A DNA stretch of 13,056 nucleotides from an uncultured Alphaproteobacteria bacterium (GTDB lineage Bacteria; Pseudomonadota; Alphaproteobacteria; Puniceispirillales; UBA1172), in contig CALFYS010000081.1 of assembly GCA_937952245.1 (NCBI GenBank), positions 1 to 13,056 on the forward strand, in the 5' to 3' direction. The notes beneath the pieces were generated by a model. The model had not been told where the DNA came from, did no database searches, and was given only the letters and a program-made list of their open reading frames with translations. This document shows, in pieces, positions 7,698-13,056 of this stretch (the first letter of the stretch is position 1; the number at the start of each line of letters is the position of its first letter). Position numbers and translations under genes: made by a program.

Positions 7698-7724
7698 GGA
7701 ATCGGCAAATTTCCTGCCGATTCC
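7689..7724 (-). terminator. Probable terminator of the DUF2066-hdaA-SDR unit
   Basis: GGAATCGGCA (7698-7707) and TGCCGATTCC (7715-7724) form a perfect 10-bp stem with a 7-nt loop. On the minus strand the stem is followed by TTGTTGTTT (7697-7689), a modest T-rich tail. It lies about 55 bp after the SDR stop codon. The T tail is interrupted, so termination may be partial and allow some read-through into ppk1. Confidence 0.5.
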
Positions 7725-7750
7725 CGAAATTGTCTTCACCTTTTTGCCCA

Positions 7751-7779
7751 CCCATCTTGTTAAGATAGGCGGTTTTTTT
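7751..7779 (+). terminator. Plus-strand hairpin with T7 run (would stop antisense transcription)
   Basis: CCCATCTT (7751-7758), loop GTT, and AAGATAGG (7762-7769) form an 8-bp stem with one C-A mismatch. CGG and a run of seven T (7773-7779) follow on the plus strand. Both flanking genes are on the minus strand, so this would terminate only rightward, antisense transcripts entering the SDR gene. The T run overlaps the SDR stop codon. The structure is visible; its function is inferred. Confidence 0.4.
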
Positions 7780-8560
7780 AATGGCTTGAATTAAACGCCC
7801 CGCCATCAATCAGCAGGTTTTGCCCCACCACATAGCCCGAATGAGCCGAGCAAAGATAGGCGCAAGCCTGACCAAATTCTTTGATATAGCCAATGCGGCG
7901 GCAGGGGTTGCGGGCTTCGGCTTCAGCGCGCAATTCAGCGGCATCACGGCCTTCTGCTGTGGCGCGTGATGCAAAAAGGCTGGCGATCCGGTCGGTATCA
8001 AACTGGCCCGGCAACAGATTGTTGATGGTCACGTTATGTTGCGCCACCTGCCGTGCCAGCCCCGCAACAAAGCCGGTCAGCCCTGCCCTTGCGCCATTGG
8101 ACATTCCCAATTGCGGGATCGGGTTTTTGACAGAACCTGAAGTGATATTGACGATACGGCCAAACCCTTGATCAATCATCGGGTCGATCACCGCTTTGAT
8201 CAATTCAATCGGGGTCAGCATATTATCATTAACCGCTTTGTTCCAATCATCCATGGACCAGTTGCGGAAATCACCAGGCGGCGGGCCACCCGCGTTATTG
8301 ATCAAAATATCAATCGTGCCATCAGCGGCGGCTAAAACCTGTTGGCGACCGTCTTCGGAGGTAATATCAACCGCAATCGGCGTGACCTTAACGCCATAGG
8401 TTGCTCGCAAGCGATCCGCGGAAGCGGTTAAGACATCTTCGCTGCGGGCGTTCATGATCAGGTTAACGCCATTAGCGGCCAATTCTTCAGCGCAAGCAAG
8501 GCCAAGCCCTTTGCTTGATGCGCATACAACGGCCTGACGGCCAGCAAGTCCTAAATCCAT
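7778..8560 (-). CDS. SDR-family oxidoreductase-like protein lacking the canonical catalytic Tyr/Lys
   Basis: This is a 260-residue Rossmann-fold protein of the classical short-chain dehydrogenase/reductase type. The N-terminal cofactor loop is CASSKGLG (residues 13-20) in place of TGxxxGxG. NNAG is present at 88-91, Asn residues of the catalytic helix at 111-113, and ITSGS with Ser141 at the usual catalytic serine. Where YxxxK is expected the sequence reads SNGAR: Ser154 replaces Tyr and Arg158 replaces Lys. The C-terminal segment VVGQNLLIDGGAF is normal. From memory, a recognised SDR subgroup shares this LSNxxR pattern, so the enzyme may not be a conventional dehydrogenase. The substrate is unknown. 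The start at 8560 is decided by AGGA 6 nt upstream; a longer frame from 8590 would overlap hdaA and has no such site. It follows hdaA by 26 bp and is probably co-transcribed. Confidence 0.88.
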   Translation of the reverse strand: MDLGLAGRQAVVCASSKGLGLACAEELAANGVNLIMNARSEDVLTASADRLRATYGVKVTPIAVDITSEDGRQQVLAAADGTIDILINNAGGPPPGDFRNWSMDDWNKAVNDNMLTPIELIKAVIDPMIDQGFGRIVNITSGSVKNPIPQLGMSNGARAGLTGFVAGLARQVAQHNVTINNLLPGQFDTDRIASLFASRATAEGRDAAELRAEAEARNPCRRIGYIKEFGQACAYLCSAHSGYVVGQNLLIDGGAFNSSH

Positions 8561-8563
8561 AAT

Positions 8564-8571
8564 CTTTCCTC
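8564..8571 (-). promoter_or_regulatory. Ribosome binding site fixing the SDR start
   Basis: GAGGAAAG on the minus strand places AGGA 6 nt before the ATG at 8560. This favours that codon over the upstream in-frame start at 8590. Confidence 0.7.
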
Positions 8572-8586
8572 GTTCTTGTTCTATGA

Positions 8587-9267
8587 TCAATATAGGTTCA
8601 ATTGTTCTTCAAGCACATCCCGCACCAGATGAATGGTGACATTTTTTTTCGCCGAAAGCGCCGCTTCGTTTAATTGCACCATGACGTGATGGGCTTTATC
8701 AAAGCGCCGATCAATCCTTGAGACAATATAGCGAGCCACGTCAGCATCCAAGGCCAGCCCCAAATCATCGGCGTGTTTAAACAATAACGCCATCAGCATT
8801 TCATCATCAGGGGCGGTAATGGCGGCGCTGGACAATCCGTTTAAACGGGAGGCGACATCAGCAATTTGCCAGCCGATCGCCGTCATCGGTTGATCCGACA
8901 GCACCAGCAAAGACCCTTCGATTTCAGTCAGGCGATTCAACAAATGAAAGATCAAATCTTCCGGCCAATCGGAACTTGGCGTCGGTTTATCCCAAATCAT
9001 ATGGGGGTGATCATCAAGGGCATAAATCGTGCTGTCATCAATCTTATCGAAAGTTTTGGCCTGGCTTTTGGTCTGCCAAATCGCCGCCAGATGCGACTTG
9101 CCACAAAGCGGCGGGCCATAAAGCACAAGCCCTTTGATGCGGCCTGACCAGTTTGGCCAGCGATCAATCCAATCCGCGGCCATGGCGTTGCACCCGCTCA
9201 AGACGAAATCGTCACGGGCAAAACTCGGCGGCGGCATTAAATCCATGGTGAATTGTTGCGGGGTCAT
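8587..9267 (-). CDS. hdaA: HdaA, DnaA-related regulator of replication initiation
   Basis: This is a short AAA+ protein homologous to the DnaA ATPase domain. With the beta clamp it stimulates DnaA-ATP hydrolysis and so prevents re-initiation. QFTMDL at residues 5-10 fits the N-terminal clamp-binding motif (QLSLPL in E. coli Hda). Walker A is GPPLCGKS (51-58) and a Walker-B-like IYALDD lies at 81-86. The sensor I region is SLLVLSDQP (119-127), the arginine finger is Arg141 in DVASRLNGL, and the lid and sensor II region RIDRRFDKAHHVM follows. There is no DnaA domain IV, so it does not bind DnaA boxes itself. The length of 226 residues is typical of alphaproteobacterial HdaA. It starts 16 nt after the DUF2066 stop with no evident Shine-Dalgarno, which suggests translational coupling. 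Placement near ppk1 and purM fits gene order recalled from other alphaproteobacteria. Confidence 0.9.
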   Translation of the reverse strand: MTPQQFTMDLMPPPSFARDDFVLSGCNAMAADWIDRWPNWSGRIKGLVLYGPPLCGKSHLAAIWQTKSQAKTFDKIDDSTIYALDDHPHMIWDKPTPSSDWPEDLIFHLLNRLTEIEGSLLVLSDQPMTAIGWQIADVASRLNGLSSAAITAPDDEMLMALLFKHADDLGLALDADVARYIVSRIDRRFDKAHHVMVQLNEAALSAKKNVTIHLVRDVLEEQLNLY

Positions 9268-9283
9268 GATGTTTTATCGGCGT

Positions 9284-10450
9284 TTATGGCGTGGAAGTCG
9301 AGACCAATTTTAAAGCAATATTGCTGTCTTTATCTGTATTTTCAATCTTCAGCTGATGTTGTTCCAGCGCGTTGCTCAACGCTTCCATCGACCCCGCCAA
9401 TTTCAGCCGCACCACCCCGCCGGTGGAGGCCAATTGCACCACTTCCATTTGATCAACAGGCGGCAGGTTTTCCAGAATTGTTAATTGTTCTGTCCATTGG
9501 GTGATATTGCGCGCCGGCACTTGCAGAACCAGCACCCCACCATCATCAAGATTAATCTGATTGGCCTTGCGCCACGCCCCTTCAATCCCGCGAGCCATAT
9601 CGCTGGCCAATTGGGATAATTGCGCTGAAATATCATTAACAGGGGCAGCGATGCCATCCAATTGATAGATGTCGGAATCAAACCGACCATCGGCTCTGAA
9701 TAATTTCGCCGTCATGCTGATGTTAATCGTCTCCCCATCAAGACTTGGGGTCAGAATGGCCAGAATCACGCGTTCGGCGTTTTCAAATTGGGCGGCGGTG
9801 GCGATGGCTTTTTGATCCGCCACCAACAGGTCTTCAACCCTGACAGACCGTTCGATGGATAACGATTGCGGCATTTTCATCTGCACCAGCCCGATGTGAT
9901 TGGGCAGAAGATCACCCCAAACCTGCATCCAAGGGTTCGGTTGCCGCCATAACCGAGGGGCGTTGCTTTCATTCCAAACCGGCAGAACCAGCATATCGCC
10001 TGAGATTAATTCGGCATGACGAAGGCCTTGGTCTTTGAACAACGCCCGGGTTTTGATGCGGTCAAAGCAATAATCAAATCGCCCTTGATAGCGGGTTTCC
10101 AGCACGGTTTCCTGATCAATGCGGATATGATCCAGCACCGTATCAATGACGCTGGCGTTATCGGCGATAAACGCCTGATCCGGCAGTAACAGGCGGGTTT
10201 GCAAGGCTTGCCACGCTTTTTGTTCGGCTTCAGTGGTGGCTTTGATGCGGGCTTTTTCACTGCTTTCGTCTTCTACCGCGACCTCAACCCCTTGGATGTA
10301 AAATGCCGCGGCAGGGCAGCTGTCCACCGCGTGGGCTGATTTTACCGCCCAACCGCGATCAAGGCTAAAATTAAACCCAAAGACCATGCCAAGCGCAAAA
10401 ACGCTGATGCAAATTTTTTGAATTCGCGTATAAGAAAAGAATAATTGCAT
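9284..10450 (-). CDS. DUF2066-domain exported protein
   Basis: This is a protein of unknown function with a DUF2066-type N-terminal region. The signature is FYIQGVEVAVEDES followed by ATTEAEQKAWQALQTRLL, a strand and then a helix of alternating Ala and charged residues. The N terminus has a short basic segment, a hydrophobic stretch (ICISVFALGMVFGF) and a SAHA-V site after residue 41, so it is probably exported to the periplasm. There is no lipobox. The rest alternates Trp-rich segments and amphipathic strands with no recognised catalytic motif. The frame stays open to 10606, but that part overlaps purM. The start chosen is ATG at 10450, with GGA 7 nt upstream; ATG at 10462 has AGGA only 3 nt upstream and is the alternative. 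It heads the leftward unit with hdaA and the SDR gene. Confidence 0.8.
   Translation of the reverse strand: MQLFFSYTRIQKICISVFALGMVFGFNFSLDRGWAVKSAHAVDSCPAAAFYIQGVEVAVEDESSEKARIKATTEAEQKAWQALQTRLLLPDQAFIADNASVIDTVLDHIRIDQETVLETRYQGRFDYCFDRIKTRALFKDQGLRHAELISGDMLVLPVWNESNAPRLWRQPNPWMQVWGDLLPNHIGLVQMKMPQSLSIERSVRVEDLLVADQKAIATAAQFENAERVILAILTPSLDGETINISMTAKLFRADGRFDSDIYQLDGIAAPVNDISAQLSQLASDMARGIEGAWRKANQINLDDGGVLVLQVPARNITQWTEQLTILENLPPVDQMEVVQLASTGGVVRLKLAGSMEALSNALEQHQLKIENTDKDSNIALKLVSTSTP
10418..10445 (+). promoter_or_regulatory. Candidate purM promoter inside the DUF2066 signal-peptide codons
   Basis: TTGAAT (10418-10423), a 16-bp spacer and AATAAT (10440-10445, five of six consensus bases) point rightward, with a predicted transcription start near 10452. 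It lies within the start of the opposing gene because the intergenic gap is only about 34 bp. Confidence 0.35.
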
Positions 10451-10480
10451 CGAAATTTCCATTAATCCTGCGTGAAGACG

Positions 10481-10491
10481 CTCCATGGAGG
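10481..10491 (+). promoter_or_regulatory. Palindrome and GGAGG ribosome binding site overlapping the purM ATG
   Basis: CTCCATGGAG (10481-10490) is a perfect 10-bp palindrome containing the purM ATG (10485-10487). GGAGG (10487-10491), a near-ideal Shine-Dalgarno, lies downstream of that ATG rather than upstream, 5 nt before an in-frame ATA at 10497-10499. The position raises doubt about the true purM start. Confidence 0.6.
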
Positions 10492-11609
10492 CTATCATAA
10501 GCAAGAAGACGAAGACAACTCCTCCGCTGACATATCGTGATGCTGGCGTCAATATTGATGCTGGAGACGCGCTGATTGGTGAGATTTCTGATGATGCAAA
10601 ACGCACCCGCCGCCCCGGGGCTGATGCCGCGCTCGGCGGGTTTGGCGCGTTGTTTGATGTTAAAGCCGCGGGCTATCAAGACCCGCTTTTGGTGGCGGCA
10701 ACCGATGGTGTCGGCACAAAACTGGAACTGGCGCAGGCCATGGATAATCACCGCGGGCTGGGGATTGATCTGGTGGCGATGTGCGCCAATGATGTGCTGG
10801 CGCAAGGCGCGATGCCGCTGTTTTTCCTTGATTATTTTGCCACTGGCCAATTGGAAACCCATATCGCCAAAGAGGTGGTGGCCGGGATTGCCGATGGCTG
10901 TGTTGACGCGGGTTGCGCCCTGATTGGGGGTGAAACCGCTGAAATGCCCGGGATTTACCCCAAGGGCAGTTATGATCTGGCGGGGTTCTGTGTCGGCGCG
11001 GTTGAACGTGATGATATGATCGACCCAGCCCGGGCGGAAAAAGGTGATATAGCGATTGCCATTTCATCCCACGGTGCCCATGCCAATGGATTTTCGCTGA
11101 TCCGCAAAGTCATTGAATTATCGGGGGTAAAATTAACCGACCCCGCCCCCTTCCAAACAAACCCCTCTCTATCAGGGCAATCTTTAGGCGATGCCTTGCT
11201 GACCCCAACGGCGATTTACGCCAAACCCGTGGCGGCGGTGATCAAAGCCTTGGGGGCTGTCAGCGCGATCCATGGGCTTGCCCATATCACTGGCGGCGGT
11301 TTGGTTGAAAACCCGCCTCGTGCTTACGGCAAATCATTGGCGCTCGACCTTGATTTAAGCCGTTGGACGCTTCCCCCGCTTTTCCAATGGTTGAAAGAAA
11401 CAGGCGGTATTGAAGCCCAAGAAATGGCGCGGGTATTTAATTGCGGCGTGGGGATATTGCTTTATGTCCGCCCTGATGATGTCGAGGCCGCGTTATCCGC
11501 CATTCAATCAACAGGCCATCACGCTTTTGTGGCGGGGGAATTGATTGACCGTGCCGAAGGCGGCGAAGCGGTGATCTTGAAGCATCTTGATGGTTGGGAT
11601 CAAGATTAG
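10485..11609 (+). CDS. purM: Phosphoribosylformylglycinamidine cyclo-ligase (AIR synthetase)
   Basis: This enzyme catalyses the ATP-dependent ring closure of FGAM to aminoimidazole ribonucleotide, the fifth step of purine synthesis, in the cytoplasm. The N-terminal TYRDAGVNIDAGDALI, the LVAATDGVGTKL loop, DLVAMCANDVLAQGAMPLFF and GGETAEMPGIY are PurM hallmarks. SSHGAHANGFSL and GLAHITGGGLVENPPR are the C-terminal nucleotide and substrate loops. The length of 374 residues is slightly long because of the N-terminal extension MEAII. The only ATG is at 10485, with weak GAAG 7 nt upstream and an in-frame TGA at 10473. GGAGG precedes an in-frame ATA at 10497, which would give the more typical N terminus SKKTKTTPPLTYRDAGV. 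purN follows after 3 bp, a tight operon. Function is certain; the start is not. Confidence 0.97.
   Translation: MEAIISKKTKTTPPLTYRDAGVNIDAGDALIGEISDDAKRTRRPGADAALGGFGALFDVKAAGYQDPLLVAATDGVGTKLELAQAMDNHRGLGIDLVAMCANDVLAQGAMPLFFLDYFATGQLETHIAKEVVAGIADGCVDAGCALIGGETAEMPGIYPKGSYDLAGFCVGAVERDDMIDPARAEKGDIAIAISSHGAHANGFSLIRKVIELSGVKLTDPAPFQTNPSLSGQSLGDALLTPTAIYAKPVAAVIKALGAVSAIHGLAHITGGGLVENPPRAYGKSLALDLDLSRWTLPPLFQWLKETGGIEAQEMARVFNCGVGILLYVRPDDVEAALSAIQSTGHHAFVAGELIDRAEGGEAVILKHLDGWDQD
10494..10499 (-). promoter_or_regulatory. Candidate -10 element for the DUF2066-hdaA-SDR unit
   Basis: TATGAT on the minus strand (five of six consensus bases) would start transcription near 10487, giving a leader of about 25-37 nt to the DUF2066 start. 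No good -35 is seen at standard spacing. The element overlaps the purM codons ATC ATA. Confidence 0.25.
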
Positions 11610-11612
11610 GCC

Positions 11613-12272
11613 ATGACCTATCGCCTTGCCATTATGATCTCTGGTCGTGGCAGCAATATGGTCGCGCTTGCTGATTACGCGTTGCAAGACGCGGTTGATG
11701 CCGAGATTGCCATGGTGATCGCTGATAAACCCGCGGCAGGGCTTGAATTGGCAGAAGAACGCGGCATCCCCACCAAAATCATTGACCGCCCAAATTTCAC
11801 CAACCGCCAAGACCATGAAAAAGCCATCATGGATACCCTTGATACCCTTGCGGTTGATGGCGTTTTTCTGGCGGGGTATATGCGGGTGTTATCGGCTGAA
11901 TTTTGCCAGCATTTCAACAATCGTTTGTTTAATATTCACCCTTCGATATTGCCGCGCCATAAAGGGCTGGATACGCATCAGCGGGCGTTGGACGCGAATG
12001 ATAAAACCCATGGCTGTTCTGTTCATTTGGTGACGGCGGAACTGGATGATGGGCCTGTGTTTATTCAGCGTGAAGTCCCTGTTTTGGATGGTGATGATGC
12101 CGCCGCCCTCGCCGCACGGGTTTTAACCCAAGAACATATCATCTACCCCATGGTGTTGGGGGCATTGGCCACCGGCCTTTTAACGGTTTCGGATGGCAAT
12201 ATTGATATGAAAATTGGCACATTGCCCGGGGTCATCCCTAATTGCGCCACCCCCATCAATTGGCCTGCTTAG
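11613..12272 (+). CDS. purN: Phosphoribosylglycinamide formyltransferase
   Basis: This enzyme transfers a formyl group from 10-formyltetrahydrofolate to GAR, the third step of purine synthesis. Near the N terminus, ISGRGSN (residues 9-15) binds the phosphate of GAR. LAGYMRVLSAEF is the folate-site segment. The catalytic residues are all present: Asn107 and His109 in LFNIHPSILP, and Asp145 in HGCSVHLVTAELDDGPV. The length of 219 residues is typical. The ATG lies 3 nt after the purM stop with no strong ribosome binding site of its own, so translational coupling to purM is likely. The purM-purN order is the common arrangement. Confidence 0.97.
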   Translation: MTYRLAIMISGRGSNMVALADYALQDAVDAEIAMVIADKPAAGLELAEERGIPTKIIDRPNFTNRQDHEKAIMDTLDTLAVDGVFLAGYMRVLSAEFCQHFNNRLFNIHPSILPRHKGLDTHQRALDANDKTHGCSVHLVTAELDDGPVFIQREVPVLDGDDAAALAARVLTQEHIIYPMVLGALATGLLTVSDGNIDMKIGTLPGVIPNCATPINWPA

Positions 12273-12325
12273 AGACCTTCTTAAATATTCCATGCACCCA
12301 TGGCCGAATGTCGCATCACTTGATC

Positions 12326-12354
12326 TTGAATTGCGCTTCAAATTCGGTCATAAA
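12326..12354 (+). promoter_or_regulatory. Candidate promoter for the cytochrome oxidase subunit IV gene
   Basis: TTGAAT (12326-12331) and CATAAA (12349-12354) are separated by 17 bp in the 108-bp gap after purN. Each matches four of six consensus bases. The small gene could equally be read from the purMN transcript. Confidence 0.3.
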
Positions 12355-12380
12355 GGGGAAGATATGAATTGGGGGAAGAC

Positions 12381-12512
12381 ATGGATACTTCAAACTTTGA
12401 CAACGAAGCCCGTGAGCATCTTGAAATTTACAAAGGCTTCATGACCTTTTCAAAAATTTCAATTGTCGCCACCGCTGTGGTTTTGATCCTGATGGCCATC
12501 TTTTTGCTGTAA
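12381..12512 (+). CDS. aa3-type cytochrome c oxidase subunit IV (43 residues)
   Basis: This is a very short gene of 43 codons. The product starts MDTSNFDNEAREHLEIYKGF and ends in one transmembrane helix (about residues 26-43, ISIVATAVVLILMAIFLL). The arrangement of a short acidic head, the EHLEIYKGF signature (compare EHxxTYxGF) and a single membrane span matches the bacterial aa3-type oxidase subunit IV family (COX4_pro_2). Members are accessory one-helix subunits of the cytochrome aa3 complex in the inner membrane of alphaproteobacteria. The ATG is preceded by a strong purine tract, GGGGGAAG (12371-12378). It lies after purN and just before a strong terminator, away from other oxidase genes in this window. 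From memory, this orphan placement next to ndk or pur genes occurs in relatives. The assignment rests on the short motif and topology. Confidence 0.85.
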   Translation: MDTSNFDNEAREHLEIYKGFMTFSKISIVATAVVLILMAIFLL

Positions 12513-12536
12513 AAAAGGGCGCATCTTAAAGGATAA

Positions 12537-12563
12537 AAAAAGGGCCGCTGGACGGCCCTTTTT
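12537..12563. terminator. Bidirectional Rho-independent terminator
   Basis: GGGCCG (12542-12547), loop CTGGA and CGGCCC (12553-12558) form a GC stem. It is extended by five A-T pairs (12537-12541 with 12559-12563). A T5 run follows on the plus strand and a T7 run on the minus strand, so it should end both the rightward cytochrome oxidase subunit transcript and the leftward ndk transcript. Confidence 0.92.
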
Positions 12564-12575
12564 GCTGCGTTATTT

Positions 12576-12593
12576 TTGATGGTTTGCCATCAA
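12576..12593 (-). repeat. Perfect hairpin directly after the ndk stop
   Basis: TTGATGG (12576-12582) and CCATCAA (12587-12593) form a 7-bp stem with a 4-nt loop, adjoining the ndk stop codon on the minus strand. No T tract follows, so by itself it is not a terminator. It could stabilise the ndk mRNA end ahead of the real terminator. Confidence 0.4.
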
Positions 12594-13016
12594 TTAGCCG
12601 GTGATTTCATCCGCGCTGAAGAAGAAATCAATTTCGATCTTGGCGTTTTCAAGGCTGTCTGAACCATGCACTGAATTGGCTTCGATGCTTTCCGCAAAAT
12701 CCTTACGGATGGTGCCCGCATCAGCGTCAGCAGGGTTGGTCGCGCCCATGATCTCACGGTTGCGCGCAACAGCGTTTTCACCTTCCAGCACCTGAACAAC
12801 AACAGGACCAGATGTCATGAAAGCGACAAGATCATTAAAGAATGGGCGTTCGCTGTGAACAGCGTAAAAACCTTCAGCCTGTTCGCGTGACATATTGATA
12901 CGCTTTTGGGCAACGATGCGAAGACCACCTTCTTCAAGACGCGCGGCGACTTGACCGGTGATGTTGCGGCGTGTGGCATCAGGCTTGATGATTGAGAAAG
13001 TACGTTCCAGAGCCAT
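12594..13016 (-). CDS. ndk: Nucleoside diphosphate kinase
   Basis: This enzyme transfers the gamma phosphate from ATP to other nucleoside diphosphates through a phosphohistidine, balancing the NTP and dNTP pools in the cytoplasm. Near the N terminus, ERTFSIIKPDA holds the nucleotide-site Lys11. The active-site His117 lies in NSVHGSDS, and GATNPADADAGTIRKDFA is the conserved loop. The C-terminal IEIDFFFSADEI is also typical. At 140 residues the protein has the standard length. AAGGA 6 nt upstream fixes the ATG at 13016. It converges on the cytochrome oxidase subunit gene, with a bidirectional terminator between. The promoter lies mostly outside the window. Confidence 0.98.
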   Translation of the reverse strand: MALERTFSIIKPDATRRNITGQVAARLEEGGLRIVAQKRINMSREQAEGFYAVHSERPFFNDLVAFMTSGPVVVQVLEGENAVARNREIMGATNPADADAGTIRKDFAESIEANSVHGSDSLENAKIEIDFFFSADEITG

Positions 13017-13056
13017 GGGGATTCCTTTATCGACATGAGTTGGTTGACATCAGTTG

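Noticed and set aside
10451..10606. N-terminal extension of the DUF2066 frame up to 10606
   Set aside because: It overlaps the purM coding start on the other strand. The signal peptide begins at the ATG at 10450 or 10462, so the extension is a shadow of purM.
11155..11180. The peptide TNPSLSG occurs in PurM and also at the PPK1 C terminus
   Set aside because: The codons differ between the two genes, and the PPK1 copy is a conserved family segment. The match is most likely chance.
12214..12444. 76-codon plus-strand frame across the purN end
   Set aside because: It overlaps purN and the cytochrome oxidase subunit gene in other frames, lacks a ribosome binding site and has no recognisable features.
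13044..13049. Consensus TTGACA on the plus strand at the right edge
   Set aside because: It points out of the window, no -10 can be seen, and the adjacent gene ndk is on the other strand.

Overview
The window is a chromosomal core-gene stretch from an alphaproteobacterium of moderate GC content. The evidence is the HdaA-type DnaA-like ATPase, the EipB/DUF1849 envelope protein, the DUF2066 protein, the DNA polymerase IV with an N-terminal four-cysteine segment, the tiny aa3-type cytochrome oxidase subunit IV and the C-terminal sequence of PPK1. A marine lineage such as SAR116 is possible, but the sequence alone does not settle this. I see no mobile elements, CRISPR arrays, rRNA or tRNA genes.

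Layout from left to right. Positions 1-459 hold the 3' part of a ROK-family fructokinase (mak), which overlaps dinB (440-1729). dinB converges on eipB (1740-2570, minus). eipB diverges from rnd (2696-3856, plus). rnd converges on a long leftward block: DUF2066 protein (10450 to 9284), hdaA (9267-8587), an unusual SDR protein (8560-7778), ppk1 (7619-5406) and ppx (5364-3883). A hairpin and a candidate promoter lie between the SDR gene and ppk1, so the block is probably two transcription units: DUF2066-hdaA-SDR and ppk1-ppx. Divergent from DUF2066, and only about 34 bp away, is purM-purN (10485-12272, plus). A 43-residue cytochrome oxidase subunit IV gene follows (12381-12512), then a strong bidirectional terminator, then ndk (13016-12594, minus).

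The genes share a nucleotide, phosphate and replication theme. PurM and PurN supply purines, Ndk equilibrates nucleoside triphosphates, PPK1 and PPX make and degrade polyphosphate, HdaA restrains DnaA-ATP, and Pol IV and RNase D handle damaged DNA and RNA. EipB and the DUF2066 protein are exported envelope proteins.

I found no convincing new multi-gene system. The most interesting points are small. The first is the purM start: a strong GGAGG sits ahead of an ATA codon, and that codon overlaps a candidate -10 of the opposing gene. The others are face-to-face promoters giving complementary 5' leaders, an SDR protein lacking the catalytic Tyr and Lys, a 17-bp tandem duplication that re-creates the ppx stop codon, and a terminator abutting a promoter upstream of ppk1.
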